This document shows positions 24,409-35,370 of a stretch of DNA of 64,000 bases, piece after piece; position 1 is the first letter of the stretch; each line of letters begins with the position of its first letter. The notes beneath the pieces are model-generated. The model worked only from the letters and a program-made list of their open reading frames with translations, was not told the DNA's origin and did no database searches. Origin of the DNA: Monocercomonoides exilis (lineage: Eukaryota > Preaxostyla > Oxymonadida > Polymastigidae); assembly GCA_001643675.2 (NCBI GenBank), contig LSRY02000012.1:1490501-1554500 (forward strand), written 5' to 3'. The position numbers and the translations under genes are program-made.

Positions 24409-24832
24409 TATAAACATATTTTTCACATAAAAATTATTTTTTAAATTCTTTATTTTATTATTATGAATAATTTGTTGACCAATTTCGAATAATAAGTTTT
24501 CCCAATTTGAATTATAAATCGTGTTTAACCACTTTTGTATATTATTTTGTGGTGGTCATTTAACAAATCATGTGAAAATTTTCTTCAACCAACGTTTGAA
24601 AAAATTCATGATTTCAAATATAATCACTCATTTTGACTTGATTTTTACATGTTAGATTTATTTTTATTTTTTAGACAAATTATTCACTTTTGATGTGTGA
24701 AATTGAATAAAAATTGTTTTGAATTATAATTTTCTTCATTAACCTGATTTATTCATTAATTTGCAAATTAGTATTATTTGATACAATTTTCGGAAAATAT
24801 TAATCTTCTAGAAAAAGATACCCATTATTAAA
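24409..24832. other. Intergenic, AT-rich; upstream of the thioesterase gene
   Basis: No features seen except strong AT-richness; presumed to hold the thioesterase promoter. Confidence 0.4.
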
Positions 24833-25885
24833 ATGAGTGCAAATTATGATGATTGGTTTTTGAAAAAGCCAGCTCCAAAAGCACGGTATCATATTAAGTT
24901 ATTATGTATTTGTATGATTTATTATATATAATATTTTAGAGCAAGATTATTTTTAATTCCATATGTTGGAGGGGTGGCATCAATGTTTGCAAGTTGGACA
25001 AGCTATATTCCTCATGGAATGGATTTTGCAACTATTCAGGTCTCAATTTTTAATATACTCAACATATTTTAAATATTAATAAATTATTTATCAAAATACT
25101 TAACATTAATATTTAGCTTCCAGGAAGACAAAATAGAATGGAAGAGAAGCCTTTAACAGATCCAGGATTAATTGCGGACATCATATCCGAAGCAATTTAT
25201 CCGTATGTGAAAGATACGCCATATGTGCTTTTTGGGTATAGCATGGGAGGTGATACTGCAATGATGGTTGGATATAGACTTCAGGAGAAATATCATCTTC
25301 CTCCGTTATCAATGATCTTTGCTGCAACACCCGGTCTTCATAGATTTCAATGTCCAAATCCTCTTCTGACATCATATTCAGATGAAGAATTTCCTCAAAA
25401 AGTTAGCGAGTATTTTGGACTGGATGAACGAACATCAGGCGGCTTAAGTTTTTCAGTTTGGACAAATATTTTGAATTATTTTATGTATGAAATATTGTTT
25501 TAAAAGGCTTCTTATGTTAGGGCAGATATCAAATCAATGGAAAACATTGGTGGATCTTTTTTCCCTTCAAAACCTCCACAATTTCATTGCCCCTTCGTGC
25601 AATTTGCTGGATCTCACGACAAAGTCATATCAGAAGAAGCAACTCGTTCATTGAAGTTTGCTTAAATATCGCTTTTAAAATAATTATTGAAATAATTTTC
25701 GTTACATAATTTTGAATATTTGAATATTACAAAAAATAATTGCATTGTAAAATCATTTCAGAGATTATACAAGTGGATCATTTACTTATCACGTGCTTGA
25801 TCAAGGGCATTTCTTTGACAGAGATCCAAGATTTTTGAGTATTTTTTCAGAAGAACTCGATGATATTAATGATTATATGATTTAG
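24833..25885 (+). CDS. Type II thioesterase (GrsT/RifR/OLAH family), five exons
   Basis: The exons are 24833-24885, 24940-25039, 25117-25484, 25521-25655 and 25762-25885. Introns are 54, 77, 36 and 106 nt (donors GTATCA, GTCTCA, GTATGA, GTTTGC). The spliced protein is 259 residues, normal for the family. It carries the family's features in order: FLIPYVGGVASMFASW, the oxyanion-hole region LPGRQNRMEEKPLTD, the nucleophile elbow GYSMGG (Ser93), the acid in FAGSHDK (Asp207) and the GHFF signature (His235). So the full catalytic triad is present and an alpha/beta-hydrolase that hydrolyses acyl-thioesters is likely active. Bacterial relatives sit in polyketide/non-ribosomal peptide clusters and clear mis-primed carrier proteins; the animal relative OLAH releases fatty acids from FAS. 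No synthase lies nearby. No signal peptide, so cytosolic. Bacterial origin is plausible, but the five-exon structure shows long residence in this genome. Confidence 0.88.
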
Positions 25886-27789
25886 AAAACATATTGGTTT
25901 CTTTTATTGAGTAAATTATTCATAAGAATGAAAGTATTTATTGAATGAAACGTGTATTTATTTTTGATTTTTAGGAAGAAGAAATGAACAATTTCATTGA
26001 AAAATAATGATCGTTGAAGATGGAATACTCTTTATTGTGAGGGAACATTCAAGAGAAAAATTGAATTGTCAAAGCAAAAGGCTCCTCAAAAATGAAAATG
26101 CCTAAGATACAATTAACATACGTTCATCGACTCACTTTTTGCTCGAATTTTTTAGATTCTTGAGCGTAAATGAGAGAAGGCGCTCACGATAGTCCCCTTT
26201 AAGAATCATAAACAGTTTAATAATTCCTATTCTAATTCCAAAAGAAAAGTGTCTTGATTATTGAGAGAACAATATCTTTTTTCGCTTCGGAATTCTGGTA
26301 GATTTCAGCATTTTAATTTTTCAATTGATTCAGAAAATTTTTTTGTTATCATATCTTCTTAAAAATTATGTGGATGATGAACGACCTTCACAACTTTTAA
26401 CCATTCATGTCCCTGTTAATATTGAATGTGCAACTGAAAACAAAAGCAATTAACATCATCAGAACATTCATTAATCAAAGCACCGCACCATTTTTATTTC
26501 TTTCTCTTCATTTGTGTTTCCTTCTCAACATTTCAATTGTGTAATCTCCACTTTCTTCTTTAAAAAGATTGAAAATTCTAGCCTCTCATCTTTCAATTGA
26601 CTTTTGGTTGCTTATTGAAAATTCTATAGAATGCAACATTCACCCTTCTTTCAATAGTCAAATTGAAAAAGCGAATAAATACAAAGTTTTCAATGATTTT
26701 TTTTATCTTGAAAGTTTTTTTCCTCCTAACATGCTTTGAAAGTCACTCCTGCACACTTCGCTCATCATCTCTTCCATTTTTCATCTGCCTATCCCGATTA
26801 AAAAAACATGTTTTCATTAATCTTCAGTTCACAAAAGAAGTTGAAAAAAGTTCAAAATTATTGTTGAAGACTATTCATTTGATAAACTTTGATATATTTC
26901 TTTACGAACGAAAAATTACGATATTCTTCAAATTGGTCATTTCATTATTGAAACTTTCAAACTCTGTTTAAACGTTAGTTATTGCTCCTAAAATGGGTTC
27001 TTTAATAAAAGCACACCATATTATTTTTTCAACGAAAGGATTTTTCCTTTTCAAAGCTTTTTTTTCAAGTTTGCTTGTTGCCTTCTTGCACGAAATTCAG
27101 TTTATATATTCACTTCAATTGAATAACTATTCATCAGCTAATAACATTCTGAATTCGATGGATTCAATCAGAATATTTATCTTATACTAATTGAAACAAA
27201 TCAACCTCCAAAATTGCTGAACGGAACAAAAGGAGAAAAATGGTTTTATAGTACTGGAGACAATTGTTTTAGTGATATTTAATTGATCATTATGCACATA
27301 TGCAGATTTCATAAAAATACCATTCGCCTATTATTGATTGATATTGCAAATATTTGCTAATTTTGCTTTTTTGATTCTCATAGCCTCAATTCTGTTCTTT
27401 GTATTTTCCTCAGTGCTTTACAAATTAACCCCGAATAAAGGATCTTTATAGATACATGAGAGAAGGGTAAAACGTTGAAAATAAAGGTGTTTATTCAACG
27501 AGATTATTAACGATTCTTTCCATTTATTTTTAATTAAAATAACCAATTGTAACTCGTCATTTTGAATTGTCCACCCAAATACGCTCCAAATATTGTTCAG
27601 AGTGCATTTTAATTCCTTAAGAATAAGTTTCTCACATATTATTTTGAAATAAATTCTCTTCCTTTGGAAATTTTTTTGACAAGATCAATTTTTGATCATC
27701 GTTAAATATCCGCATTTCGCTCACTTATCAAATCAGATCGACTTGGTTTTGTCTGTGTGTAGCAGTCAATATAAAAGTCTAATCATCTC
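25886..27789. other. 1.9-kb intergenic region, AT-rich
   Basis: Open frames here are short, lack family resemblance and look like chance. One structured spot is noted at 26155-26207. A TATAAAA-like sequence lies near 27771, upstream of TRAP-beta. Confidence 0.5.
26155..26207. other. Possible two-stem hairpin
   Basis: GATTCT pairs with AGAATC and, inside it, TGAGCG pairs with CGCTCA, leaving an unpaired CGATAGTCCCCTTTA on one side. It is less AT-rich than its surroundings. It could be a small RNA structure or chance. Confidence 0.25.
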
Positions 27790-28417
27790 ATGGTTTGTAT
27801 CGTTTATTATTTTTTAGCATTTTGAACAAGTTTCGACATTTCTTGTTAAGACATTCTTCATTGGATTTCTGGTTTTATTTTCTTCAGTTTTTTCCACTCC
27901 AACAGTTCTTGTCAAAAAAGAGTTAGTGACACTTCCAGCAGGTGAAAAATTTGATTTAAAAACACACATCCACATTCACAATGCTGGGGAAGAGCCTATT
28001 TACGATGTGAATGTTGATGATCAATGGGGCGAATATTTCCTTGTTTCACAAAATGCAAAGGACAATAATTTGTGCCATTACGACAAAATTGAAGGTGAAA
28101 CAAACGTTACATGCGAGCAGGTGTGGGTACCTCAACGAAGCGGAGCATATCACATGCTACCAGTGCGTGTCAGTTATCGCGAAGTTGCTGATTCTGACGA
28201 GATTCAGTTTGTAATTGGACATCCATTCATTGAAGCTCCACTTGACATTCTTCCCCAAGCCGTTTACAAAAGATTTTACACATCTCACAAGCGTGAATTT
28301 TTCGCTTTCTTACTGATGAGCTGCAACGCAGTTTTAATTCCATACATTTTCTACACAACAACCCGCCACGAGAACAAGAGATCAAAGAAGATTCGCCAAA
28401 GCACAACCTCAAAATAA
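27790..28417 (+). CDS. SSR2: Translocon-associated protein subunit beta (TRAP-beta/SSR2)
   Basis: The main exon (27818-28417, stop TAA) encodes a hydrophobic signal segment (TFFIGFLVLFSSVFS), a lumenal beta-sandwich domain beginning VLVKKELVTLPAGEKFDL with INIYN-like NIHN/HNAGEEPIYDVNVDD, and one C-terminal membrane span (FFAFLLMSCNAVLIPYIFY) followed by a short basic tail (RHENKRSKKIRQ). This is the order and length (about 200 residues) of TRAP-beta, a type I ER protein that helps the Sec61 channel insert nascent chains. The start is uncertain: the only nearby ATG (27790) is followed by GTTTGT and, 25 nt later, TTTTTTAG, so a 25-nt intron (27793-27817) would join M to HFEQVSTFLVK. That is shorter than any other intron in the window. 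A longer upstream exon cannot be excluded. Confidence 0.8.
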
Positions 28418-28462
28418 AAAAAATTTTCTTTTCATGTCACAATTGCGTTTCATTTGTTAAGT

Positions 28463-28581
28463 AGGGTTATTATCAAAAAGTAATGCTGAGAGATAAATTT
28501 TCTCGAAGGTTTTTTGAAATTCGGAAGTTACATTACACACTCGTTTGTTTTTGAAATTTATATCTTTTGAGAAATAACCCT
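28463..28581. repeat. Short inverted repeat between TRAP-beta and the amidohydrolase
   Basis: AGGGTTATTATCAAAAAG (28463) and CTTTTGAGAAATAACCCT (ending 28581) are inverted copies of about 18 bp with four or so mismatches. It could be a degenerate MITE or a terminator-like hairpin. Confidence 0.35.
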
Positions 28582-28631
28582 GATTAATTGAATAAAATTG
28601 TGATCATTATTGATCATTTCCCTAAGAGAAA

Positions 28632-30552
28632 ATGTCTGAGAAACAAGTATGAATAAATAATTAAAACAGCGATAATTACGATTTATTGTTTCCTGATTTC
28701 ATATAAACGTGAATAGTACATTATTGTAACAAACGGAAGAGTGCTAACTTTGGGCTCTGAGCCAAAAGTCATCGAGAACGGAGCTGTGTGCATTGATCGC
28801 AAAACAGGGAAAATTGCCTTTGTTGACGAAAGTGAAAAAGTTAAATCAGCGTGCCCAGATGCAGAAGTGATTGATGCTGATGGAAAGCTTGTGTGATTTA
28901 AAGCTTTTATATTGCAACTTCATTCTTCATTTTAAACTTGAAACAAAGGTTATGCCAGGATTCATTTGTGCGCACACACATTTCTACAGCATGTTTTCAC
29001 GAGGAAAAGCTCTTGCGGGACCACCTGCAAAAACATTTATTCAGGTTCTTCAGCGATTATGGTGGGAACTCGACAAAGCTCTGTCACTTGAGGATGTTTA
29101 TCTCAGTGCTGTTTCTTGCGTAATCCAAGCGATCAAATGCGGAACGACAACATTGATCGACCATCATGCCAGCCCTAATGCAGTAGCAGGCTCGCTTGAT
29201 GAAATCGCAAAAGCTACGCTTGGCGCTGGTGTTCGGGCATGCTTGTGCTATGAAGTTACTGACAGAAACTCTGAGGAAGAAGCAAATGCTGGAATTTCGG
29301 AGAATATTAGATTTATGCAAAGATGTGCAAAAGAGCCATCACCTTTGCTTGCTGCCACTTTTGGCTTGCATGCTTCATTCACTGTGAATGAGAAAATCAT
29401 GGAAACTATCTCTGCGTATGCTTTGAATGATTCAAAAAAAAAAAAAATGCTTCCGTCAATTTTTATATTGGATGCGGTTGCACTTAGCATTGCAAGAATT
29501 TTTGACTTTTTTAATGTGAATTATTCAATGAATTCTGTGATTAATATATTGTTTTCATTTCTATCTTTTTTTTACAACAGACGTTTGCGCCGCGAAGTGC
29601 CTCCAGAAACAGTTGGTGTACACATTCATGTTTCTGAATCATCATTTGACCAAGATGATGCTGAATACAAATGCGGAATGACACCAGTACAGCGCCTCGA
29701 GAAACATGGTTTGATTTTTTTTTGTCAACCTTGTTTATTTTGAAAATACTTGTGTTTTATCTCCTTTTCTTTTATTATTGAATGCTATAACATTTACGGG
29801 ATATATTTCCATGACTCATTTTGTTAAAAAATAACTCTCCTAAAAATAGGATTGCTGGGTCACCGCTCAATCTGTGTGCACTGTGTAGCAATTTCAGAAA
29901 GCGACGAAGATATTTTGAAAGAGACAGACACAATTGTTGTGCACAACCCATCCTCAAACATGAACAACGCTGTGGGATTTGCAAAAGTGCAGAGGATGAT
30001 GGAGAAAGGTGTTTTGGTGGGGCTTGGAACAGACGGGATGTCGCAGGACATGATAAGCGAGTTCAAACAGGGCTATGTTGGACACAAGCTCGCACAAAAA
30101 GACCCACAGGCAATGTCATGGCAGCTTGGGGAAATGCTCTTTAAATCCAATGCGATGATTGCAGAAAGTGTGAATCCTTTTTTAAATTCAGATTTGATTT
30201 TGATGTCTGCGTTTAAACGATTTTATTTCATAATTATGCACATTCTTTCGGAAAATTCAATTCAATTCTGTTTTGTTTAGGATTCTTTGGATTCCCAATT
30301 GGGCATCTGACGCCTGGAGCAGCTGGAGATGTAATCATTCTCGATTACTATCCTCCAACTCCTATCACACCAGGAAATTGGCCATGGCACTTCATGTTCG
30401 GAATTACCCCGGCTGATGTGAATACTACAATTGTTGCTGGAAAAGTGCTGATGAAGGATCATATTCTGAATCTGCCAAAGCCACAGTTCGATGAAAAAGC
30501 AGTCTTTGAAAGAGCCCGCGAAAGATCCAAAGACGTTTGGGCAAAGTTCTAA
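28632..30552 (+). CDS. SsnA-like metal-dependent amidohydrolase, six exons
   Basis: The exons are 28632-28646, 28717-28890, 28949-29415, 29581-29708, 29850-30167 and 30281-30552. The five introns are 58-165 nt and every junction is in phase. The 457-residue product matches the SsnA/chlorohydrolase group of the amidohydrolase superfamily: YIIVTNGRVLTLGSEPKV at the N-terminus, then the metal ligands HTH (His72, His74), VHIHVSE (His235), VHCV (His272) and GLGTDGM (Asp323), then ERFFGFPIGHLTPGAAGD near the C-terminus. These enzymes deaminate or dechlorinate ring amines; guanine deaminase and atrazine chlorohydrolase are cousins. SsnA itself has no firmly known substrate. Cytosolic, no signal peptide. 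The family is mainly bacterial and also reported from anaerobic protists, so lateral gain is likely, followed by intron gain. It converges on ATG12, 197 bp away. Confidence 0.88.
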
Positions 30553-30749
30553 TTGAAAGAGGTCAGAACACAAACATTTCCTTGTTCTTAACACTGTTAA
30601 TAACCAGATTTATGAGTTTATTTATTTTACAAAATTACAAGTGAAATTAATTGGTATATTTTTTTCTAAACAATTTGAAGATATAAAAATGAAGCAGAAA
30701 ATAGAAAATCAATAGTGTGAAATGAATTTTATTGTAAACAGATAACAAT

Positions 30750-31199
30750 TCAACCAAATGAAGCATTGTCATAATAATCTAAATTCAAAACTCCAAAATA
30801 TCCCTTTTGCGCTTCTTTAGAATCTGGAGTTGTGTAAAACTAAGAAAAAGAAAAGAGATTTGATATCTTTGACATATGCTCTTAAAAATAATCACATACT
30901 GCTTGTAATTGTTCGAGAGTTGAGCTTGGAGATGGAGCAAAACTACCAATCACTATTATCTGATAAAAGTAACAAAACAAAATAACATTCATAGAAACAA
31001 ATGAAAAATCACAGACAAGAGGCGTTTCTTCGGGAAATTGCAATATTTCTCTCAAATGCTTGTTAATATAACCGATGGTTCTTTGTTTATCAAATAGACG
31101 CATTTTTTTCTTTCCAGAAAGCATGTGTATAGTTTTGGTATTAAATTTCACAAGCACTTTTGAATCAAATGATTTTTCCGCTTTATTAGGAGTAGACAT
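30750..31199 (-). CDS. ATG12: Ubiquitin-like autophagy protein ATG12
   Basis: The exons are 31199-31017, 30959-30900 and 30839-30750; introns are 57 and 60 nt (donors GTCTGT and GTATGT). The 110-residue product contains VLVKFNTKTIHMLSGKKK, the helix-bearing block RTIGYINKHLREILQF, and IIVIGSFAPSPSSTLEQLQ, which corresponds to the FAPSP motif of ATG12. Translation ends ...DYYDNASFG, so the protein terminates exactly on the glycine needed for ATG7/ATG10 activation and conjugation to ATG5. There is no C-terminal extension that would need ATG4-type trimming, as is normal for ATG12. Acts in the cytosol in phagophore expansion, where the ATG12-ATG5 conjugate promotes ATG8 lipidation. The usual Trp before the final Gly is Phe here. 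Its 5' end faces the U3 gene, about 100 bp away. Confidence 0.88.
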
Positions 31200-31268
31200 T
31201 GCTTGAGCAATTTTATGAAAAAATTTAAGGGATATGAACTAACCATAATTACATATGAAATAAACTAG

Positions 31269-31276
31269 TATAAATA
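31269..31276 (+). promoter_or_regulatory. TATA box of the U3 snoRNA gene
   Basis: TATAAATA lies 25-32 bp upstream of the inferred first base of U3 (31301), the spacing expected for a TATA element in Pol II or type-3 Pol III snRNA promoters. I could not identify an upstream USE-like element. Confidence 0.6.
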
Positions 31277-31300
31277 GAGAAGTCAGGCAAAGGAAAAATT

Positions 31301-31526
31301 AAGACTGTACTCGCACAGAATCTTTTCTGTAGTATATGTCTCTTCTCAAGTTTCTAAACTTGTAACAGTTAATAGCGCTGAAGATTATTCACGGCTTGTT
31401 GTCTTGAGCGGGAAGATGGCTTGTGGCCTGTGTTTCCATTTGGAAACTCTCGTCATATGGCTTTGATGATCGTCCTTATTCTCGTTCAGAGAAATAAGGG
31501 GGACTTCAAGCGATATGAAGCGCACC
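31301..31526 (+). ncRNA. U3 small nucleolar RNA
   Basis: About 226 nt, close to animal U3. The 5' end AAGACTGTACTC matches the U3 start. GAATCTTTTCTGTAG (31318-31332) is box A. TGAGCGGGAAG (31406-31416) is box C'. CTCTCGTCATATGGC, followed by TTTGATGATCGT (31462-31473), forms boxes B and C. After it, GTCCTTATT...AATAAGG(GG)GAC makes the expected 3' stem, with loop GTTCA. Box D is less clear: ATGA at 31515-31518 is the best candidate and departs from CTGA. The transcript would stop at TTTT (31527-31530), which looks like a Pol III terminator, as in plant U3 genes. U3 base-pairs with the pre-rRNA 5' ETS and 18S region in the nucleolus and is needed for 18S maturation. A 6-bp hairpin (GTTTCC/GGAAAC) lies between C' and B. 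Confidence 0.85.
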
Positions 31527-31530
31527 TTTT
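31527..31530 (+). terminator. Oligo-T candidate Pol III terminator after U3
   Basis: TTTT directly follows GCGCACC at the 3' end of the U3 homology. Four Ts suffice for Pol III in many eukaryotes. Pol II transcription with other 3' processing remains possible. Confidence 0.4.
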
Positions 31531-32200
31531 AATAACAAATATATCTGTAATTAGGATGTGAATTGAATGCTTTTTATATTAAATGAAATAAAAGTTAAAA
31601 GAAAAATGATAGTTATAATTGTAACAAAAAAGCTTGAAAGGATAATTAAAAAATAAAAGTTTGAGTCAAGAGTTTAGTGAAAAGCGAGGTGGTATTTAAT
31701 CTTTGAGCACAGCTTTGTTGCATATTCTTTCCTTCAAAATCTCTGCAATGGAAATATATATTGCCTAAACCTTTTTGATTATTAATTAAGCAAAATTTCA
31801 ATTGATGCTGTTAATTTTCCATTTGTGACAAAACACTTTATCAAAGCTGTGAAGTTGGGTGCGCTGTTCACGTTTCAAATATATAGATGTTGAGATTATG
31901 TATTGAAACAGTTATGTTTTTTCAAAGAACTCAATTGCCATAAGACAGTTGATGAAATAATTTTTAAAAATATGAATTTTATTTATTTTCCCGCAGATAC
32001 TTCCATGTTACATTTTTATTTTGAGTTAAATACATGTTTTCTTTTTTAAAAATATCGCTTTATGAATTGTCACATTAAGAAATAAGCTTAACATGTGAAA
32101 AATTGTTTGAAAACCTTGTGACCATCAGCTGAAAGCGACAGTTTTTATTTATCTACGCAAACGCTTATTTTTGTCTCTAATCTTAATCACATTTTGAAAT
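31531..32200. other. Intergenic, AT-rich
   Basis: No gene seen between U3 and the 3' end of the tubulin ligase-like gene. Confidence 0.5.
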
Positions 32201-35200
32201 TCAACTTGAAGTCGGATTTGAATTCAAAGGAGCTGCCATTCCTCGAATTGAGAGTTGTCCAGATTGTCTATAAAATTCAACTTGCTCTTTTCGTTCTCTG
32301 TATATCAATTTCCAGCTGCCTGTATCAAGCCCTTCTGTTTCCTTCAAAATGTATTCAGGGTTGTAGAATTCGCTTGAAGATCGACTTACCTGAGAAGTTT
32401 GCTTTGAAGAAGAAGATGTATTTGATGAAGCAGAACTTTCTTTTGCAGAATTCTCTTTCAATCGATCGTTTGTCTTTTCTTCTTTGATATCCTTTATTTC
32501 ATCCTCGCTTGCTGAAATCTGCTTTCTCTTTGAAATTTTTCTGCTCACATCACCTTCAACAAAAATAACTTCACCTTTTTTATGTTCTTCTCCTTCTACA
32601 CCCTCCAATTCCGATGTACTTTTGGTTTCATTCATCTTTGAGCAATCAGTCAACGAAGCAACACTCTCATTTCGAGAAACTAATTTTTCATCTGATCCAC
32701 TTTCGTTGTCTGTTTTCGTGCTATCTATTTGACTTCTTTGTTCGAGGAGCTTTTGCTGCTTAACAAATTCTGGTGACAATGACATCCAGCACAAGCGGCG
32801 CTCACTTTTGGAACAATCACACTCACTTTTCGAACTAAATGACATCGAAGGATTGGTAAATTTGCGCATCAGTTCGTGATCCAGTACGACTTTCATCGTA
32901 GATTCCACACATTCACCAACAAGCTCTCCAACAACTGCTGTCGTGTGCTCAAAGCATGGCGCAGCATTGATTTCAATAAGCCACGGGTTCATCTTCTCGT
33001 CAATCATAAAATCAAACCCAAAGATTTCAAATGAGTTTTTCCTGTCTTTCATTGCTTCGCGCCCACACTTAATTGAAGCAACAATAATTGACTCGATCTT
33101 TGGAAGAGTAGAGTTCTTCCACAGAGTGTAACACGGATAGTTCTCTGGTGCTTTTGACTCCAAAGACGATTGATTTGAAATTTCCTTATTTTCGTCTGAG
33201 CCTCCAGAACATTCTTTTTTACCACATTCATGTTCATGATGCTCAACGCATTTCTGCTTTTCAAACTCTTCCAGCAACACTTCTGGCTGTGAACTTGCCA
33301 TTTCCAGAGGCAACTGCCCGTCTTCAATCTTTTTTAAGTAATCTTCAAACTGTTTCAGATGCCACATGTTTCCTGTAGCACCCCATTCCCCACCAATTGT
33401 ATCAAATTGTTCGGACACTGCTTGAATTGAGTTGTTCGTCAGATGAACAATCTTATCCAACGATGAAAGTGTGAAAGGTAGTGAAGAAAGTCGGAAATAT
33501 GGCTTTGTAAAACGCCAAATTGTAAGTGGGGTCAGAGATGTCACGAGAACCCATTGACGGATATCAAACTTAAACTTATGGATAAGAAGCGGTCGTTCAA
33601 TGTATTTCTGAATTGTTGTTTGTTGTTGTTTTTTATTGCGATTTGGAAAAATATGAAATATAGCATTTTTTTCAATAACAATAAAGACGGCGAATATGAA
33701 GAAATATAAAAGCAATATGAATCTACACAAACCTGAACAATGAAGTTATCTTCACCAGCTCTTATGTACGAAAAAAGGGTATGAAGAGCATTAAAACACT
33801 CAATTCCTCTTCCTCTGGACTTTCCAACAGGCTTTACAATCCATATGTTCTTTGTCCCAAGACAGCGAAAGGGCAAAAGAAAAGGCTCCAGCATCGGATA
33901 AACAGCAGCTGCCCGGCGCAGGATTTCTTTAATGGGTGGAATTGCATGTGTGGATGGAGAGGAAGATTTCAAAGTTATTCGACGAGGCGCATTAGAAGGC
34001 CGAGATGTGAGATGCTCGTGAGATGAACAGATAGAAGATCCAGTATTCAAAGTTTGTGATTGCTCCGTAACTGGCAAAGACGAAGAAGCAGTCAAAGAGG
34101 AAGAAGCGATTGGCTGCGCTGAAGAAGACGAAGAAGTAGAAGACGAGGTTGAAGAAGGAAACGATTTTCCACCAAAATCGTTATCAGTAACACTTGATGG
34201 TGTATCTATCTTTTCTTCGAATTCTTTGCCAAGTGATGTGCTTGACTGGAGTGGGTTGCTTTTTGGAAAAGCCTTTTGCGCAGAACTTAATTTTTTTGCA
34301 GATTTGCGGCTAAGTTCCGATGCAATAACTTTTGAAGTGAGCATTTCTCTTCTTTCAACGCATTCTTTTCCCACAACATACCAATCATCTTCACTCATTC
34401 GCGGCATCATAGGCGATTTGTTGTCCGCTTCTTTCAACGATGAAAGTGTTGATATTTTCCCTGGATTTTTCATACAGCTCTTTTCTCTTTCATCTGTCTC
34501 TTCTTCTTTTCTACCAATTTCATCATTATCTTCCCCGTCTGAAAGAAGATTAACCTTTGCATACTGCTCGCAAAATAAAACCGAAAAATAAAGAGCAGAC
34601 GACGATGCGGTGCAGTGTATATTTTCTGGATTAACTTCAGTTATTTGATTATCATCAGTCAGCTTTATCCCATTTTCTTGAAGAAATATCCTTAAATGTT
34701 CGGATGTGTGCACCAAACGAAATGTTTCGATAAAATTTTTTTTCTCTTCTCTATTACGCAAATCAAAACAAATTGGAAAAAATGAACGATAGTCTGCATT
34801 TGCTTCCCAGTAACCGTTTTCTCTTAATGATTCGTGAAGCCCAATCTTTGTTGTTATACTCTGTGTGAAAATAAAATGATTGGCCAATGACAATGGGTGT
34901 AGATTTTCAATGTCTCCATCACTCCCTCGAATTGTCCATTGGAAATCAACCTTACTGTTTCCTACAGATACGAACTATTATTGTATTATCATCTTTTAAA
35001 CCACAAACCTTCTGTTGTCATTTCTTTCCAATTCCTCGCTAATAACGCTGAGCGAATATCTTTTGTACAATCTCCACTTTTGAAAACCCGAAATGTCTAA
35101 AAGTTGAAACGTTAAGCTAAAATCTGTGAACAAAATATTTGCGCACTTTTTTGTGATTTTTGAGTTTCTTTGCATCATCATCAACAATGCCATTTTCCTC

Positions 35201-35370
35201 TTTTTCATGTTCTAATATGTTTTGCGCTTATTTCGCAAAGTTATTTTATATACGTTTCATGGTCAATTGTAATGCTTTTAAATACATTTATGAAAATTTG
35301 GCAAACAAAAGGAAATCCTCTCCTTCGAAGATTCCTCTATTTTTGTATCATCAGATGGCGGAGTGTCCAT
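32201..35370 (-). CDS. TTLL3: Tubulin monoglycylase, TTLL3/TTLL8 type, five exons
   Basis: The exon model is 35370-35307, 35226-35132, 35096-35009, 34961-33733 and 33607-32201 (about 960 residues). The first intron's acceptor is the least certain; introns 2 (35 nt) to 4 are well supported. Landmarks follow human TTLL3 in order: VFKSGDCTKDIRSALLARNW, then FQWTIRGSDGD, TTKIGLHESLRENGYW and SFFPICFDL, a long Ser-rich insert, NIWIVKPVGKSRGRGIECF (ATP-grasp phosphate binding), KYIERPLLIHKFKFDIRQW at residue 493 on, IVHLTNNSIQ, NSFEIFGFDFMID and PWLIEINAAPCFEHTTAV (Mg/ATP-binding Glu and Asn). The enzyme ligates glycine to glutamate side chains on axonemal tubulin, so it implies flagella. The Ser/Glu-rich C-terminal 180 residues are outside the family core. 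TTLL10 is a less likely alternative. Confidence 0.85.

Noticed and set aside
26663-27190. Two open frames of 102 and 65 codons in the intergenic region
   Set aside because: Composition is that of AT-rich spacer DNA (Phe, Ile, Lys, Leu), starts are weak and no motif is seen.
31301-31526. SRP RNA, RNase P RNA or U2/U4/U5/U6 snRNA as alternatives for the structured RNA
   Set aside because: None of their hallmark sequences is present, whereas U3 boxes A, C', B and C occur in order.
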